A stretch of DNA of 64,000 bases from Gloeopeniophorella convolvens (lineage: Eukaryota; Basidiomycota; Agaricomycetes; Russulales), in assembly GCA_022496205.1 (NCBI GenBank), contig WTXD01000061.1:87315-151314 (forward strand). Direction: 5' to 3'. Below are positions 1-11,424 of this stretch, piece by piece. Made by a program: the position numbers and the translations under genes. The first letter of the stretch is position 1. Each line of letters begins with the position of its first letter. Under the pieces are notes generated by a model. The model searched no databases and was not told where the DNA came from. It was given only the letters and a program-made list of their open reading frames with translations.

Positions 1-2504
1 GGAATTCCTGCAAAAATGTTCATCAACCAGGGGTAGGGGCGGACGGCACCGAAGCCACTTACCGATCTGTATGATGAGGTGCTCTACGCCATATGGCAGC
101 CCCTGCAGTCGTTGGAAGACCTTCTTGTACTCTTCCTCGCTGCACACTTGCGAGAGCTTTCGCTCCGCCCTGCAGAGGGAATGTTGAGGCCGGCCCCGAG
201 CGCCGAGCGCCACGCTTGACGCACCTGCAGTCAAGCAAGAGCATGTAGCACGCCGGGCCAAGGCGAGCAAGGAACGAGTGTGAAGGGAACGGCACATAGC
301 TCCCCGGGCCGCCCACGATCAACGACTTGAACGCGTGCGCCCCCGGCCGGTCATCTACGCCGTCCACGGACACTAACACAAGAAAACAGTTAGCCTCGTG
401 TGCTGGAGCACAACCGGCCCTGAATTCACCGTTGATGAAGCACTGGAACAGGAGGAAAAAGAAGTATCCCCTGGCGCCGATCCTATCGAAGAACACAGCT
501 CAACAACCGGTGCCTTGCAACACAGACGCGCCCACATGTTGAACACCGGTGCCTTCTGCAGGTCGTCAGGATCTGGGCGCAGTCAGAGATCACGGAAGCC
601 CTCGCTGCGGCATCACATACAGCTCCCAAACCCGTCAATCTGCGATCCGGCTCCATAAGCCCCGCGGTCCCTCTGCACAAAGACAGGTCGCTCACCAGAT
701 CTGTCCGGAGAGATCATGCATGGCGCCGCGCGGACGAGCGTCAGATCGGGGACGCATGCGCGCGTGCGTGTGCGGGCGTACCGTGGTCATCTGGAGCGGG
801 CGTGAGCACTGTGAAATAGCCTCGAGACGACGCGTCGTGCGGGCTTACCCGCCATATTGAGCATAGGACTTTCAAGCGTCACCCCGATGAGCACTGCCCT
901 CAGCGCCAAGTCGCGGAGGGGGAGACTCACATCGAGCTGTTGGCGCGCGCAAACGCGCCGCTGCGGAACACTTGGCAGTAGTGGTTAAAATAGAACCGGT
1001 CTATCGCTTCCAGGATCTCGCGCGTCACGGGAAAGCGCTTCTTCTCGTCGGCCTTGGGGCAGTTGACCCACTCTTGCAGCTCGGGTTCTCGGGTGAGCCT
1101 GCAGCAGCAGCGCCGTGCTCGCCTTCAGTCCAACCCGCGCACACCGCATCGCACCGCCGTGCCACGCACCCGTCGCAGTAGAGCTGGTCCCCGCCGCCCA
1201 CGAGGACGTGGTATGGGCGCTCGGCGTGCTTCGCGAGCAGGTCGACCCAGACGGGGTCGTAGCCGCTCTGGAACCCCGGCCCGCGAAAGTCGTCCGCGTT
1301 CACGCCGGCGCTGAAGCCGTTGCACTGGCAATGTCGTGGTCAGCGGCGCGCGGCGCGCGCAAAGCAAGCAAGACGGGGCACCGCACCGAGTAGGCCGCCA
1401 TGCGCATCGTCTGGCGCGCGCCGGGCACGACAAAGTCCATCTCGAGCCCGTCGTTGACGCAGTAGCGCACCTGCATCTCGCTGTCGATCAACGGGACCTG
1501 GATCAGGAAGCGCCAGAACGTGTGCGTGCTGCGCGGCCGGACCAGACCAGAACCCGCATGACACGGCGCGCACGCTGGCGTGAGCGCGGGCACGGTGCCG
1601 GGGACGGGGAGGCAGGCACGCACCCGCCGGGGCCGCTGAAGACGTAGATCTCGCGGCCGGTGACCCTGCGCTGCTGCACGTTCGCGCCGTGCGCGGCGGC
1701 GGCGCCGTCCGCGTGCTGCGGCGCAAAGTGCATCGCCATCGGGTCGGCGGGGTGCGGGCCCAGGTCGATCGAGCGCCCGCTGCTGGGCGCGTCGCGGTGC
1801 TTGGGCACGGGGCGGTCCGGGTCCCAGGTGTACTTGAACGTCGGGAACGGCTCGTAGTCGAGCCCGCGTCCGCCGCTGCACATCACGCACGCGGGGCGGA
1901 GTCAGCACGCACGTCGCGGGGCGGGCGCGGCACTCACTGACGATCAGCGCGGCGCCGTGCCACACGCCGTGGTCGTCGACGGTGTCGAAGCGCAGCAGCG
2001 GGCCGCACATGAATTGCAGGTACGGGTGCATGCGCGCGGCCTTGAGGGTCTGCGAGCGCTCGACGGCGGTCATGTGCGTCGCCTGGCTGTCGCTGCCATA
2101 CGACGGCTGGCGCACGCTGTCCTGCGGCGACGGCGGGAACATGGGCGGGGGTGTGCCCGCGTGCACGAAGGGTAGCCGGACTGGCGCAGGTGCTGGCTGA
2201 TGGCGGGCTGCCGTACGGCGGCGCGCCGACGTTGTAGGCGCTGTGGTTCGGGTAGCCGCCGTCCTTGGGGGGCAGCGGCGGGGGAGCCGGGGACGGCGGC
2301 GCGGAGATGTTGAAGCCGCCGATGAAGGCCTCGTCGAGGGGCAGGACCTGCTCGACGGGGCGGTAGCGCCCGTCGGGCCCGCGGGCGGGCGGGTACTGGT
2401 CATCCTGGGGCGGGGTGAGCCTGACAATCCGGGCTGAGAGCCAAGCCGGGACGAACCTCTTGGTGGGCGGCCCTGCGGCGGGCGTGCCAGCCTGGATTAT
2501 CCAT
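1..2504 (-). CDS. PhoD_2-type (PhoD-like phosphatase domain) protein, 3' end off the window
   Basis: Fungal protein of the PhoD_2 phosphatase-like family; its substrate is not known to me. Exons on the minus strand: 2504-2457, 2404-1938, 1875-1624, 1528-1387, 1324-1170, 1098-931, 868-849, 790-782, 700-696, 639-621, 572-536, 482-430, 372-225, 169-63 and 7-1, continuing past base 1. Family landmarks appear in order: YLQFMCGPLLRFDTVDD, MRMAAYSCNG, HVLVGGGDQLYCDG, the metal-site motif NMADDHDLIDGFGSY, GYFFFLLFQCFIN, VPFPSHSFL and LPYGVEHLIIQIGIP. The start is ATG at 2504, followed by a 52-nt intron. The metal-site motif is spliced from exons of 20, 9, 5 and 19 nt. Three apparent one-base losses disturb the frame, near 2222, 2180 and 1862. 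Domain assignment is by recognition of conserved blocks; function is inferred. Confidence 0.82.
696..868 (-). other. Microexon cluster (20, 9 and 5 nt) in the PhoD_2 gene
   Basis: Exon 868-849 (20 nt), exon 790-782 (9 nt, ATGACCACG) and exon 700-696 (5 nt, ATCTG) are each preceded by AG and followed by GTAAGC, GTACGC and GTGAGC. Joined in this order and continued with exon 639-621 they encode the conserved A-D-D-H-D-L-I-D-G-F-G-S-Y string in one frame. The introns between them are 58, 81 and 56 nt, ordinary sizes here. No unspliced stretch nearby encodes the same residues, so the short exons are the simplest reading. Confidence 0.8.
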
Positions 2505-3234
2505 CGGTGGTGGACTGAGTGTGCGGTACGGTGTCGGTCAGTCGGGACAAGGGTTTGTGTGGAGTGGTGGACGGGAGGAGGAGAGGGTGTGGAAAGGAGA
2601 CGTGGGCTCAGCGGGCCCCTCGGATGCGCGGACCATCCGAAGCAGCAACTTGCTCTCGGCGCGTGTCAGTGGGCTGTCTTGCCGTCAGTCTCCCCCCACC
2701 TCGTTCTTCAATTTACACATCCGAACAGTGTCACTGGCTAAGTAATTATACTTGGCGGCTTCTAGCTGCGCGACTGTGCATTGCGTCAACTTTCAATCGA
2801 ACAATTTCTCTCGTCGAGGGCGTCGTCGGCAGAAGCGTCGCTCGACCGTCGACCATCTCGACCATCACTGAATCTTATCCAGAGATCGGTGATGTAAACT
2901 AGCATCACCGCCCAGCACAAATACGGAACTCCGGACGCGATGAAGCCAGCGCCAACACAGCGGCGTCCACCACCCGCCATACTGCAGTGCCCTCCGAAAG
3001 CATCGCCATTGCATTGCCCATAAGCAAGCTATTACACCCAACTTTACAGGCCTTAAATAAGCAAGGCGCACGGCGTCCGTGGCCAGGGTTAATAGACGCA
3101 GAACACAACGCACACATAGAATAATACGATAAGTCAGAAAGAGCGGCGCGCACGCGGTTTTGAAGCGTGCCCTGCGCCAGCACGTGCACAGGGCGGATAT
3201 CTGTAGAGTACACCTAGCGGGACCGTCGTCGCGC

Positions 3235-5198
3235 TCACTCGTTCGCGACCTGCCGCCGGATGAGAACGCCGAGAGGAGCGCAGAGAGCGCAGGGACACGC
3301 ACCCGCAACACACGCTGCCCGCCGCTGTACCCATAGTCGTCGTCGTCCGCGAAGCTCTCGCGCATCCCTTCGTGCTCCTGCGCATACGCAGCGTGCGGCG
3401 CGCTGTCCTGGTACTCCCGCGGGACGACCTGCCCGGGCGAGTACGGGTTCACCACCCCGCCGACGACGGGTGCTGCTGCTCCACGTACCCGCCGTACGGG
3501 TCGTCGTCGTCGTCGGGCGGCATCGTCGACGCGCCGCCGCCCGGCGCGTACGACGCCGAGTAGCGCTGGCCCGCGTCCTGCCCGCTGGGGTACGGCGCGG
3601 GCATCGGCACCGGGTAGCTCTCCGCGGTCGTCGGCAGCGTCGACGCGCCCTGGCTCTGGCTGCGCGAGAGGCCGCTCGTCCCGGAGAGTGTCTGGGAGCG
3701 CGACCCGCCTGAGCGCGTCGACGGGCCGCGCGCGACGTCGTACGGGTCGGCGGCCGCGAGACCCGCCGCCTGGAGCAGCTCGTAGCTGGCGTCGCCGCCG
3801 CCGCCGCCGCCGCTGCGGGGGGTGCCGCGGTGGCGCAGGTGGCCCGTGTCGTACATTTCATACTGCTCCGGCGCGACGGCGAGCGCGCCATACGGGTCGC
3901 GTTGACCTCCACCATCGCGCAGGCTGCGCCCGCGAGCACCGATTCCGGCGGCACCAGCACCAGCACCGGCGCACCGACGGCACCTGCAGCATACGGGTCG
4001 TAGGAAGTCGTCACGTCCCGAGACCATAGGACTGCTCGTGGGAGAGAGGTGGCTGAGTGAACGTGCCGTGGCTGGTTTCCGAGTAGGGTCCTGGGGCGTA
4101 TCCACCGCCGGCGCCAATGCCGCTGCGACTAAAGTCGTCGTCATCGAAATCGGGGGCGCGAGCAGCAGCGGCCTCGGCTGCCGCTTCATCGATCTCGCGG
4201 TCGAGTTTCCGAGCGCGACGCCGGCGGATGAAGCTGGTGGTGAGGAAGAAGACGAGGACGAGCGCGATGAGGCCGGCGACGGTGAAGACGGCAGCCACGG
4301 CGCCAGTCTTGTGGAAGAAACTAGCAGAGCGAGTCAGCAAATGCTCCAAGAGACCGGGCAGCCGAGACGACGGGCTGTGCGCGCGAGCGCGCAGGCAGCG
4401 TCGTGATCAAGGGCGCGAAAACGAAGCGACACCTCCGATATTTATAGCTCACTGGGAGCAGACTGCTCGCGAGCGTGCGGCTACCTGAGGATTCGCGACG
4501 CGAAAAGACAAAAGTGGTCATGCGATCACACGACGGCCACTTCTTACGTGAACCGAAGGGCGATACCCCCGATTGTCGCCCCCCAGAATCCGACCCGCGC
4601 ACGAACCCGAAGCGAAAGTTCGAGGAAAAGCGTCTCACCCGTTGTCCGACGCCCGGGAGGCTGAGGTTGGGGTCGAGCCGGGGTTGGAAACGGTTACGAC
4701 CGAGGTCCGCGTTGAGGTCTGGCCATCCGAGGTCTGCTGTGGGAGCGAGAAGCTGGTGCTCGAGCTGGACGAGGAGGAGCTCGAGGAGCTGGAAGAAGAC
4801 GAGGAGCTCGGGGACGTGCTCGAAAGAGACGAGCTGGTCGGCAAGGACGAGGAGCTAGTGTCGGACGAGGAGCTCGAGGAGCTCGAGGAAGTCGTCGACG
4901 GCGGAGGCGGCGGCGGCGTCGACGACGATGGCGGCGGCGGTGGCGAGGTCGTTGATGTGTCCGAACTCGAGCTAGAAGTGCTAGTAGAGCTAGAGGACGG
5001 CGGCGGCGGCGAGTCGGACGAGGATGTCGACGTTGACTGCGGGGGTGGGGGAGGGGTAAAACTGCAACACGACCGATTAGCCTATCAAACCCGCCCAAAG
5101 GCGCGACGCTACTCACGGCGGAATCGATATAGCTATCCGAGAGGTCAAAAAGCGCTCCTCCGACGAGAGGGAAAGGACGTACGGGGCGGGATAGACAT
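3235..5198 (-). CDS. Ser/Thr/Pro-rich single-pass membrane protein
   Basis: Unnamed basidiomycete membrane protein. The best-supported exons are about 5036-4639 (long Ser/Thr/Pro-rich stretch ending DNG), 4320-3312 and 3249-3235 (ends RVANE). The third starts FFHKTGAVAAVF and holds one hydrophobic helix (VAGLIALVLVFFLTTSFI) followed by RRRRARKLDRE, a typical stop-transfer. The downstream tail is acidic and rich in Tyr, Ser and Pro (DFDDDDF, DDDDDPYGGY). This layout suggests a glycosylated outside portion and a cytosolic tail, like Mid2/Wsc-type sensors, but no named domain is visible. ATG 5198 follows a TATATT box near 5256, yet I could not join it in frame to the Ser-rich exon, so the N terminus and any signal peptide are unresolved. 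Three one-base losses disturb the third exon, near 4012, 3975 and 3450. The 318-nt intron (4638-4321) is long for this genome. Confidence 0.62.
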
Positions 5199-5791
5199 GG
5201 TATCAGGCCGGAAGGGCGAGAGCACGCGTAACGAGTGTGGGGCGCGAAGCGAATATAAGTTCGGACGGTGTGGGAATAAGACGGGTGGGAATCAGAGGAC
5301 ACAAGGAAGCGAGGACAAGATCATCTGGTCCTTGGACGAGGACGGCGAGATACTTTGGTGCAGTGGTCGATGGCAACTTGTCTGCTGGCGCTTATGTAAC
5401 AGCGGAAAACTGTGCGGGGAAAACGATCAAACAGAAACAGAGCGTGATCCGGCCACATGCACTCGGACCGCGTGCCATCGAGTCAGCAGCGCGTGACAGC
5501 GGCAGCGGTTCCCTCGATCCTTACGGCGACTTCCCGGAGCTGGGATGAGAGCAGGAGGAACGGTGCGCGGTTGCGTGGTACGGCGGAGACAAGAGCGATG
5601 ACGCTGGCGACGCAGCGCTGCTTGTCATACATTTCTCGCTTGATCGCCCGGTACCGCTCCTATCACGCCCCGCGGCACAGCGCCCTGCAGACCAGGCAGA
5701 TCATGGCCTCAATACAGTATGCACGACGGCCCACGCGAGCCAGCGCAGAATACACAACCACCAACAGCAAATCCACAAAGCGCACGCGGCA

Positions 5792-6974
5792 TCACGACGC
5801 CGTTTTCTTCCGCTTTACCCGTCGCGCGCCCGCCTCCTCCTCGTCCTCGCCGGCGCTCTCGTCTTCCTCGAGCCCCTTCTTGAGCCCCTTCATCTTCCGC
5901 GTCTGCAGCTTGTCCAGGTCCTGCCTCGCCACGTGCAGGCGCCCGCGCACGTCGCCCATCGCGTCCACCTCGACGTTCTTGCGTTTCTTGCCCAGGCCCT
6001 TCTCCACGTCCTGCTTCTTGAGCTTCGGCCGCCGCATCGCGGCCTTCCACAGCTCCGGGTCCGCCTCTTTGTGCCGTCGCAGGGTCAGGTCAAGCGAGGG
6101 GCCCATGGGCACGAGCTCGACGCGTGGCACGCGCTGCCCGGACGCGAGCAGCTTCAGCGTGTAGCCGCGGATGTGTACCGTCGGTAGCGGCCCGTCGCCC
6201 TGCTCGCCCGTGGTAGATACGAGGCTTTCGGGGACGGGCGCGACAGTGACGCTAATGACGTGCTCAAGCCCCGCAAGGTGTATGCTCTCGACGACCTCCC
6301 CGTTGAAGAGGTCCATCAGCAGCGATTTGAGCTGGACAAACCGGGGGTGCGAGTCAAAGAGCTCCGAGGCAAAGTGCAGCATGGGCTTGTGTCCCGGCTG
6401 CGGCTTTGGTGTCTGCCCGCCCGAGCTCCCTATCAGTATCGAGTAGCACATACGCATCGTCGCCGATACCACCACGCACCTTGAACGCGTCCATGCTGAC
6501 GAACCCCTCGACGCCCAGCTCGCACATGTCCAGCAGCTTCGCGTCGAACATACGCGCGATCGTCAGCCCGTTCGGCCGCTTTTTGGTGCTCTGCCCCAGC
6601 ACGAACATCGACGCGTCGTTTTTCTGCGCCCAGAACTCGAGCGACGTCGCGTCCTCAAACGGGCGCACGGTGTTCTTTTTTGAGAAGGAGATCGCGTTCG
6701 GTCGCTTGAGAGCCATCTGCGTGCGGGAGACATGAGAAATGCATCGCTGTAGAGCGGCCGTGCTACGCACCAACTCTTTCATGACGCGGTTCACAACCTC
6801 TCCTGTGTGTGTCCCACGCACGAATATCACGGTCCGTGGATCCTCGACCTCTTTGGGATCGCGAGCCTCCATCGCTCGCTTCGAGCGCGAATTTTTGGGT
6901 TTTCTGAAGGAGCCCAGATGGTCAGTGATACACCGCGGATAGATGAGGGAGGTAACGCACACTACGCGGAGCAT
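5792..6974 (-). CDS. RPF2: Ribosome production factor 2 homolog (Brix domain)
   Basis: Nucleolar Brix-domain protein which, in characterised homologs, works with Rrs1 to bring 5S RNP into pre-60S ribosomes. Exons 6974-6961, 6903-6771, 6716-6480 and 6412-5792 total 1005 nt, 334 residues, the usual family size. Recognisable blocks are MLRVVKPKNSRSKRAM at the N terminus, FVRGTHTGEVVNRVMKEL, KRPNAISFSKKN, PFEDATSLEFWAQKNDASMF, KKRPNGLTIARMFD and LDMCELGVEGFV. The C-terminal tail is basic and acidic (KRKNVEVD, GEDEEEAGARRVKRKKTAS), as expected for a nucleolar protein. The 14-nt first exon was fixed by the conserved N terminus and a GTGCGT donor at 6960. No frame problems. Confidence 0.93.
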
Positions 6975-7376
6975 GGTCTAGGAGATTCTGGGCACCCCTT
7001 CCGCTCGCAGCAAGATGATTGCAGAATGGACTCTCGTTGGCCGCGACGCTTGAGCGGGTAAGATAGTATGACGGTAGATACGCCGGGATTGGACTCGCAA
7101 GCGTGATCGAGGTGCAGAAATACAGTGCAAACGAGTTTGCGCGCGAAGCACAAAAACTGCCGCACATGCGGTCACGGCACTCCGGCCCGCCGCCCGGTAC
7201 TGGTTCTCCCCGCAGTGAAGCTGTTCGTCTTACATTCGAGCGCGCCTCGAGAAGGAGCTGGCATCAGCGTTCAGGAAACGGGTCACATCTCTCGCCATTG
7301 TAAATGCATGATCCAAACTCCCCGAGATGTAAAGCAACGAGCTCCAGCGCCGACCACAGAACAGCACCAGACAAAA

Positions 7377-9343
7377 CTAGCCGACATGCTCCACCACCGT
7401 CGTGACGAGCTTCCCGTTCTCTATCTTCGTGAGCAGCATCTCGGGCACCGGCTTCTCCTCGAACACGCCCTCCTCCTCGCCCTCTACGGGCAGGCTGATG
7501 TTGATCGCGCTACACTTGGCCGTCGTGATCTCCGCGCCGAGGCAGTCCCTGCTCAGGTAGATCTGGCCCGAGTCGGTCGAGTCGAGCTGCACCGTCGGCG
7601 CGGCGCCCGTGATCTGCAGCGTGAACGATGGCGAGTTCGTCACGGAGACGGACGAGATGACCGATTCGACGAGCACGGATGTCTTGGTACAGTTCACTTC
7701 CGGCGGCAGTCAGCACGGGACATCGCGCTGCGATGAGAGCGGATGCGAACCTATCGTGACGGCGTTGACCTTGCCCTTGACGAGGATCGTCGAGTTCTTG
7801 CAGCCGAAGATGTTCACGATATGGCTGATCTCCGCGTTGTCCACGGTCAGCGCTGCCTCATTCTCTTGGTATTCCTACGCCGGCAGCATCAGGCGCCGAT
7901 CTGGCGACGACGAAGGCGAGAAAGCACGTACGACAGCCCACTTGTTGCCCTCCAACGCAAACTTGGCAGGCTTCTTCCCCATCAGGGCCTGCGGCTTCGC
8001 TGGCCGCACCGGCTTCTTCGCCGTCGCCGCCGCTGCCCAAGAGAACCGCGTCAGCTGCACCGCTCGGGACAAGGAATGTGCCAAGCGCACCAGCAGAGGT
8101 GCCGACCGAACTCGGGACGGTGGACGACGCGCGGAGCGCGGGGTTCTTATGCGTCATCTCGCTCTTGTCAACCTTGCGCAGGCCCTTCGTCACCTCCGCG
8201 CCGCGGTTGAGCTCTGCGAACACCGCCGCGACGCCGCCGCCAGCTGCAGGGGTAGACGGCGGAAGCGTGGGCGGCGGAGGAGGTGGAGGTGGCGGAGGCG
8301 CACTGGCGCCGCTGCCTGTGGAGGCCTTGTATTCGGAGATGGAGATGCCCTGCGGGCGTCGGTCGGGTCAGCGCCTGGCAGCAGGACACGCCGCAGCGCA
8401 AGTACCTTGGCATTCCAGACGAGCCCCGTTGTGTGGAACTCCATCACGTACTTCCGCATGTCGTCGAAGACCTCCGCGTACGCCCTGACCCACTCTACGT
8501 GCCTCTTGTCCCTGCGCGCGACGCGTCAGCCGTAGTGCGGTCACAGGGGTCCATGCACGCACTTTTCCTTGAACTCCTTGATGACGCGGTTCCCGTAGAA
8601 CTGCGCCGCATCCTTGATTTCCGACACGTACGGGCCGGGTTTGTTCTCCTACGCACACGCTGCGTGAGCCCCGCGACACAACACACGGAAAGAGGACACC
8701 CACGACGGTGATCCACGCCACAGACGGTGCGCCCTCCGCGACGAAGGTCAAGTGGTTGGCCCAGTCGCGCTCCTTGCGGTTCGAGTCCTTGATCGTCGTG
8801 ATCGCCGCGATGTCCGCCTGCAGCTCGTGCAGCAGCTCCGCGAACGCGGCCGCGTCGGGCTTCTGGCAGATGGCCGCGATGCGGATGATGCCGCCGAGGT
8901 TCGCGAAGAGGCGCTCGACGAGCTTGGTCTGCCGCGCGCGGGGCCCGGGTCAGGCGCTGCGCATCCTAGGGGGGGGCACGGCGCACCTGCTCTACGACGG
9001 ACGGGGCGGCGAAGGCCTCGGTCAGCTTGACGAAGGGCTGGATCTTGCCCTGGAGGATCCGCTCGTCGAACGCGACGACGCTGGGGGGATCGTCGATCAC
9101 TTGGACCTGCACGGGCGCGGGGGGCGGTAGGGGGGCGGGGGGCGCGGCGGGGGTGCCGACGGCGCTTGGTGGTGCGCCGGCGTCGGGTACGAGCAGCGAT
9201 CCCTGCGGCGAGTGCTCAAAGAGGTCCTCCAGGCGGGACGTTACGGCCTCGAGTCTTTACGATGCGCATCAGTGATGGCTGCGCAGGGGGCAGTTGGGTG
9301 TACGTTACCGTTTGAGCACGGTCGACATATTCACGCTGGACAT
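7377..9343 (-). CDS. CAP1: Adenylyl cyclase-associated protein (CAP/Srv2)
   Basis: Cyclase-associated protein, which recycles cofilin-bound actin and in fungi links Ras/cAMP signalling to actin. Nine exons: 9343-9309, 9254-8987, 8928-8704, 8648-8563, 8511-8406, 8349-8091, 8032-7932, 7874-7751 and 7696-7377; 507 residues, normal length. The N-terminal helix begins MSSVNMSTVLKRLEAVTSRL; the helical folded domain contains KPGPYVSEIKDAAQFYGNRV. A polyproline segment (near 8290) precedes a WH2-like LRKVDKSEMTHKNP. The C-terminal beta-helix (CARP) domain contains GKKPAKFALEGNKW, SHIVNIFGCKNSTI and SPSFTLQITGAAPTVQ, and the protein ends KLVTTVVEHVG. A TATATA lies about 45 nt upstream of the ATG. The donor at 8090 is GTGCGC; the resulting 57-nt intron removes an otherwise misleading in-frame extension. 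Confidence 0.94.
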
Positions 9344-9635
9344 GTTGGGGGTCGTCTATCGCTGTACCCAAGTACCTGGGTGTATATACGATGGAAAGTG
9401 TACACGAAGAGGAGTGAGGTTGGGTGTGTACGGGATGCGGAAGGGAGTCGTCAAGGGTTGTTGCTCCCAAGCTTGTGTCCCACGAACGGAAGTGTCATGA
9501 CCCCGCGACACTCACGATCAAGCTCACGCGGCTGCTGGTACCAGCGTGCGCAGCTTCGCTCTCACCAACTTGAAGACACACACTATAGAAGGTATAGTTA
9601 CGGAGAAAAAGGCACCTCGGTGACACGAAATATAA

Positions 9636-10102
9636 CTATGGGTCCTCGGAGCCAGCCTCCTCATGCTCTGCTCGGAGCTCGGCCCTCTTCTTCGCCTTTT
9701 TCCGCCTCCTACGCTCTCTTTCTAAATGCTTCGCCTTTTGCATCTCACTCTTCGAGAGGCCGGGATTGTTGATCCGGTCGAGCTGAAAGACAAGTCATTG
9801 TTTGCTCTGAAGCGGGAGTAGCGCAACGCAGACCTTGTCTAGTAAGATCTTCCGTGCAATCTTCCTGTTCTGCTCCAGAGAGCGGGTCTCTTGACAATTG
9901 ACGCGAATCCCTGTGGGCTTGTGTAGTAGCTGGACGTTGTTCTGTGTCTTGTTTACGGACTGCCCTCCGGGACCGCTGCCTAATAGTATGTCAGGATGTC
10001 ACACAGAGGCTGCGTTGAGTGATGCGCGCCTCGGACGAAAGACTCTTCTAAATCGTTTTCATTCAGTACTGGTATCACTCGTTCTTTGTGTGCCTTTTTC
10101 AT
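9636..10102 (-). CDS. Mitochondrial RF-1 domain (GGQ) protein, MTRFR/Pth4/Rso55-like
   Basis: Small release-factor-like protein containing the peptidyl-tRNA hydrolysis loop [15 protein letters not shown] and the helix [20 protein letters not shown], followed by a Lys/Arg-rich tail ([17 protein letters not shown]). It lacks the codon-recognition domain of true release factors, which matches mitochondrial ribosome-rescue factors of the C12orf65 (MTRFR) family, Pth4 in fission yeast. Exons 10102-10030, 9979-9834 and 9782-9636; 121 residues from the first visible ATG. A presequence exon upstream is likely but not found; in-frame sequence upstream of 10102 hits an acceptor-like CAG near 10150. The first intron (10029-9980) must use a GC donor (GAG|GCGCGC) to keep FVRG-SGPGGQ together. 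MZM1, another mitochondrial protein gene, ends about 120 nt upstream. Confidence 0.78.
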
Positions 10103-10223
10103 TTGGGAATAGAATTTGGGAGCAGAAGAAGGGGCTGATACATCGTCGCTCTCAGGGACAGGGCTGAGAACTCATCTGCATTATAGCTCATCAACGAAGA
10201 CCATCTCAGCGCGCGCAGCAAGC

Positions 10224-10768
10224 TCACTCCTGAGGGGCCGCCTCCTTCTGTTGCCTGCGCTGCCTTCTTGGCATCTCCACCATAGACTCCGGATTTTTAA
10301 TGGTGTCGTTGTCCCCAAGTTCGCTGTGCTCGGTAATGCGGACCTCTGCACACGAGCTTAGGCCCCCACCCTCTGAGAGTATGAGTACACGCACTGTAGA
10401 GCTCCTTCCCGTCCTCGTCGACCTTGTCGGGCAGCCGTTCCGCCTGGACAACGTTTTTCCTCAGAAAGTCAGCGATTTCCCGACCAAGCTTCAGATTCTC
10501 TTGGATGGTCTGTTTGTCCGTAATGGAGCGCTGGTCAGTTGCATCCTTCCTTATCTTTTCCCGGAATGCTGAGATGAAGCATAGAGGTCGAGTAAGCAGT
10601 TGTAGTGTCCCTTACCGAGCACACTGGCCGGTCGCCTGCCACGTCGACGAGTGAGCAGACCCTTTAACCGGACAGGTTAAGGACGCACCGGAGAAAGTAA
10701 AGAGGAAGCGCGCCACAGTCGCGGTAGACGGAGCGTGCCGCCGCACGCAAGGACGGAGAGATGGACAT
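10224..10768 (-). CDS. MZM1: Complex III assembly factor MZM1 (LYR family)
   Basis: LYR-family matrix protein related to yeast Mzm1 and human LYRM7, which stabilise the Rieske Fe-S protein before insertion into complex III. Exons 10768-10689, 10635-10616, 10568-10395 and 10345-10224 give 132 codons without correction (131 residues). The N terminus MSISPSLRAAARSVYRD carries the Tyr-Arg of the LYR motif. AFREKIRKDA, EIADFLRKNVVQAERL and the family signature VRITEHSELGDNDTIKNP follow, and the C terminus is polar and basic. Between YRD and AFREK the residues differ from the usual family pattern; reading one base over gives YRDLWRASSLL, so two compensating base errors near 10720 and 10620 are possible. 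The 20-nt second exon is supported by flanking CAG and GTAAGG. Start chosen as the only ATG in frame. Confidence 0.8.
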
Positions 10769-11424
10769 GGCCTCGGACGTGCTCCGAGCGGTGGCGGAAT
10801 GGTTGGGTTCGGAGACCAGGACCGAAGAGCAAGAAGATGCTTATGTCATTCAGGGAAGCGTGCCTGAGATTGAGCATCTGAGATCTAAAGCAGCGCAAGG
10901 CGCGCTCCTTTTATGGACGCATTCAGTCGGCCGTCGTTCTCCTCCTCGCCATCTCAACAGTGGCCAACTTTAACTCGATAAAAAAAGTGTGCATAGGTAC
11001 AGGGGACTCTGTGCCTCGGGAGCTGTAATTAATGCAGGGGATCGGTATTGCCTCTGTATGCGCAAGTCGAGGAAGTAAGGTTCGTCACGCTGAATCTCCG
11101 CTCGCTGCGTCTCACCGCTTCGGAAATCCCTGTTTCTCTGCCGGGGGGTCGCTCGACCGCCTCCTGTACTATATCAGACCCTATAGTGGGCGTACTGATG
11201 CATTCCGGGGTAATTGCGTTAGGGAGCCCCAAAACTCACGTGATCCGAGAGTAGAGTTTGTTGACTGCACACAAACGTGCCGGAGTTTTAACGTCTCTTG
11301 ACTTCAAACCACCACCTTCACCGCTACTCTCCTCCCCTTCGTCTATTAAGCTCAAAAGCTTCTGAACAGCGCCTGTACTCAAACTACAGCATAAACCCCG
11401 GCTTCATCAGCGTCCTCAATCGCA
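10769..11424. promoter_or_regulatory. Divergent intergenic region between MZM1 and histone H1
   Basis: 656 bp without a convincing gene. It must hold the promoters of both flanking genes. A CACGTG-type E-box sits near 11237, and CT-rich tracts (about 11318-11350) precede the H1 start, a common basidiomycete core-promoter pattern. Short open frames here have no recognisable product. Confidence 0.4.

Noticed and set aside
10102..10224. MZM1 and RF-1 genes as one bicistronic unit
   Set aside because: Both are mitochondrial and on one strand about 120 nt apart, but separate promoters and an unfound presequence exon are more likely in a fungus.
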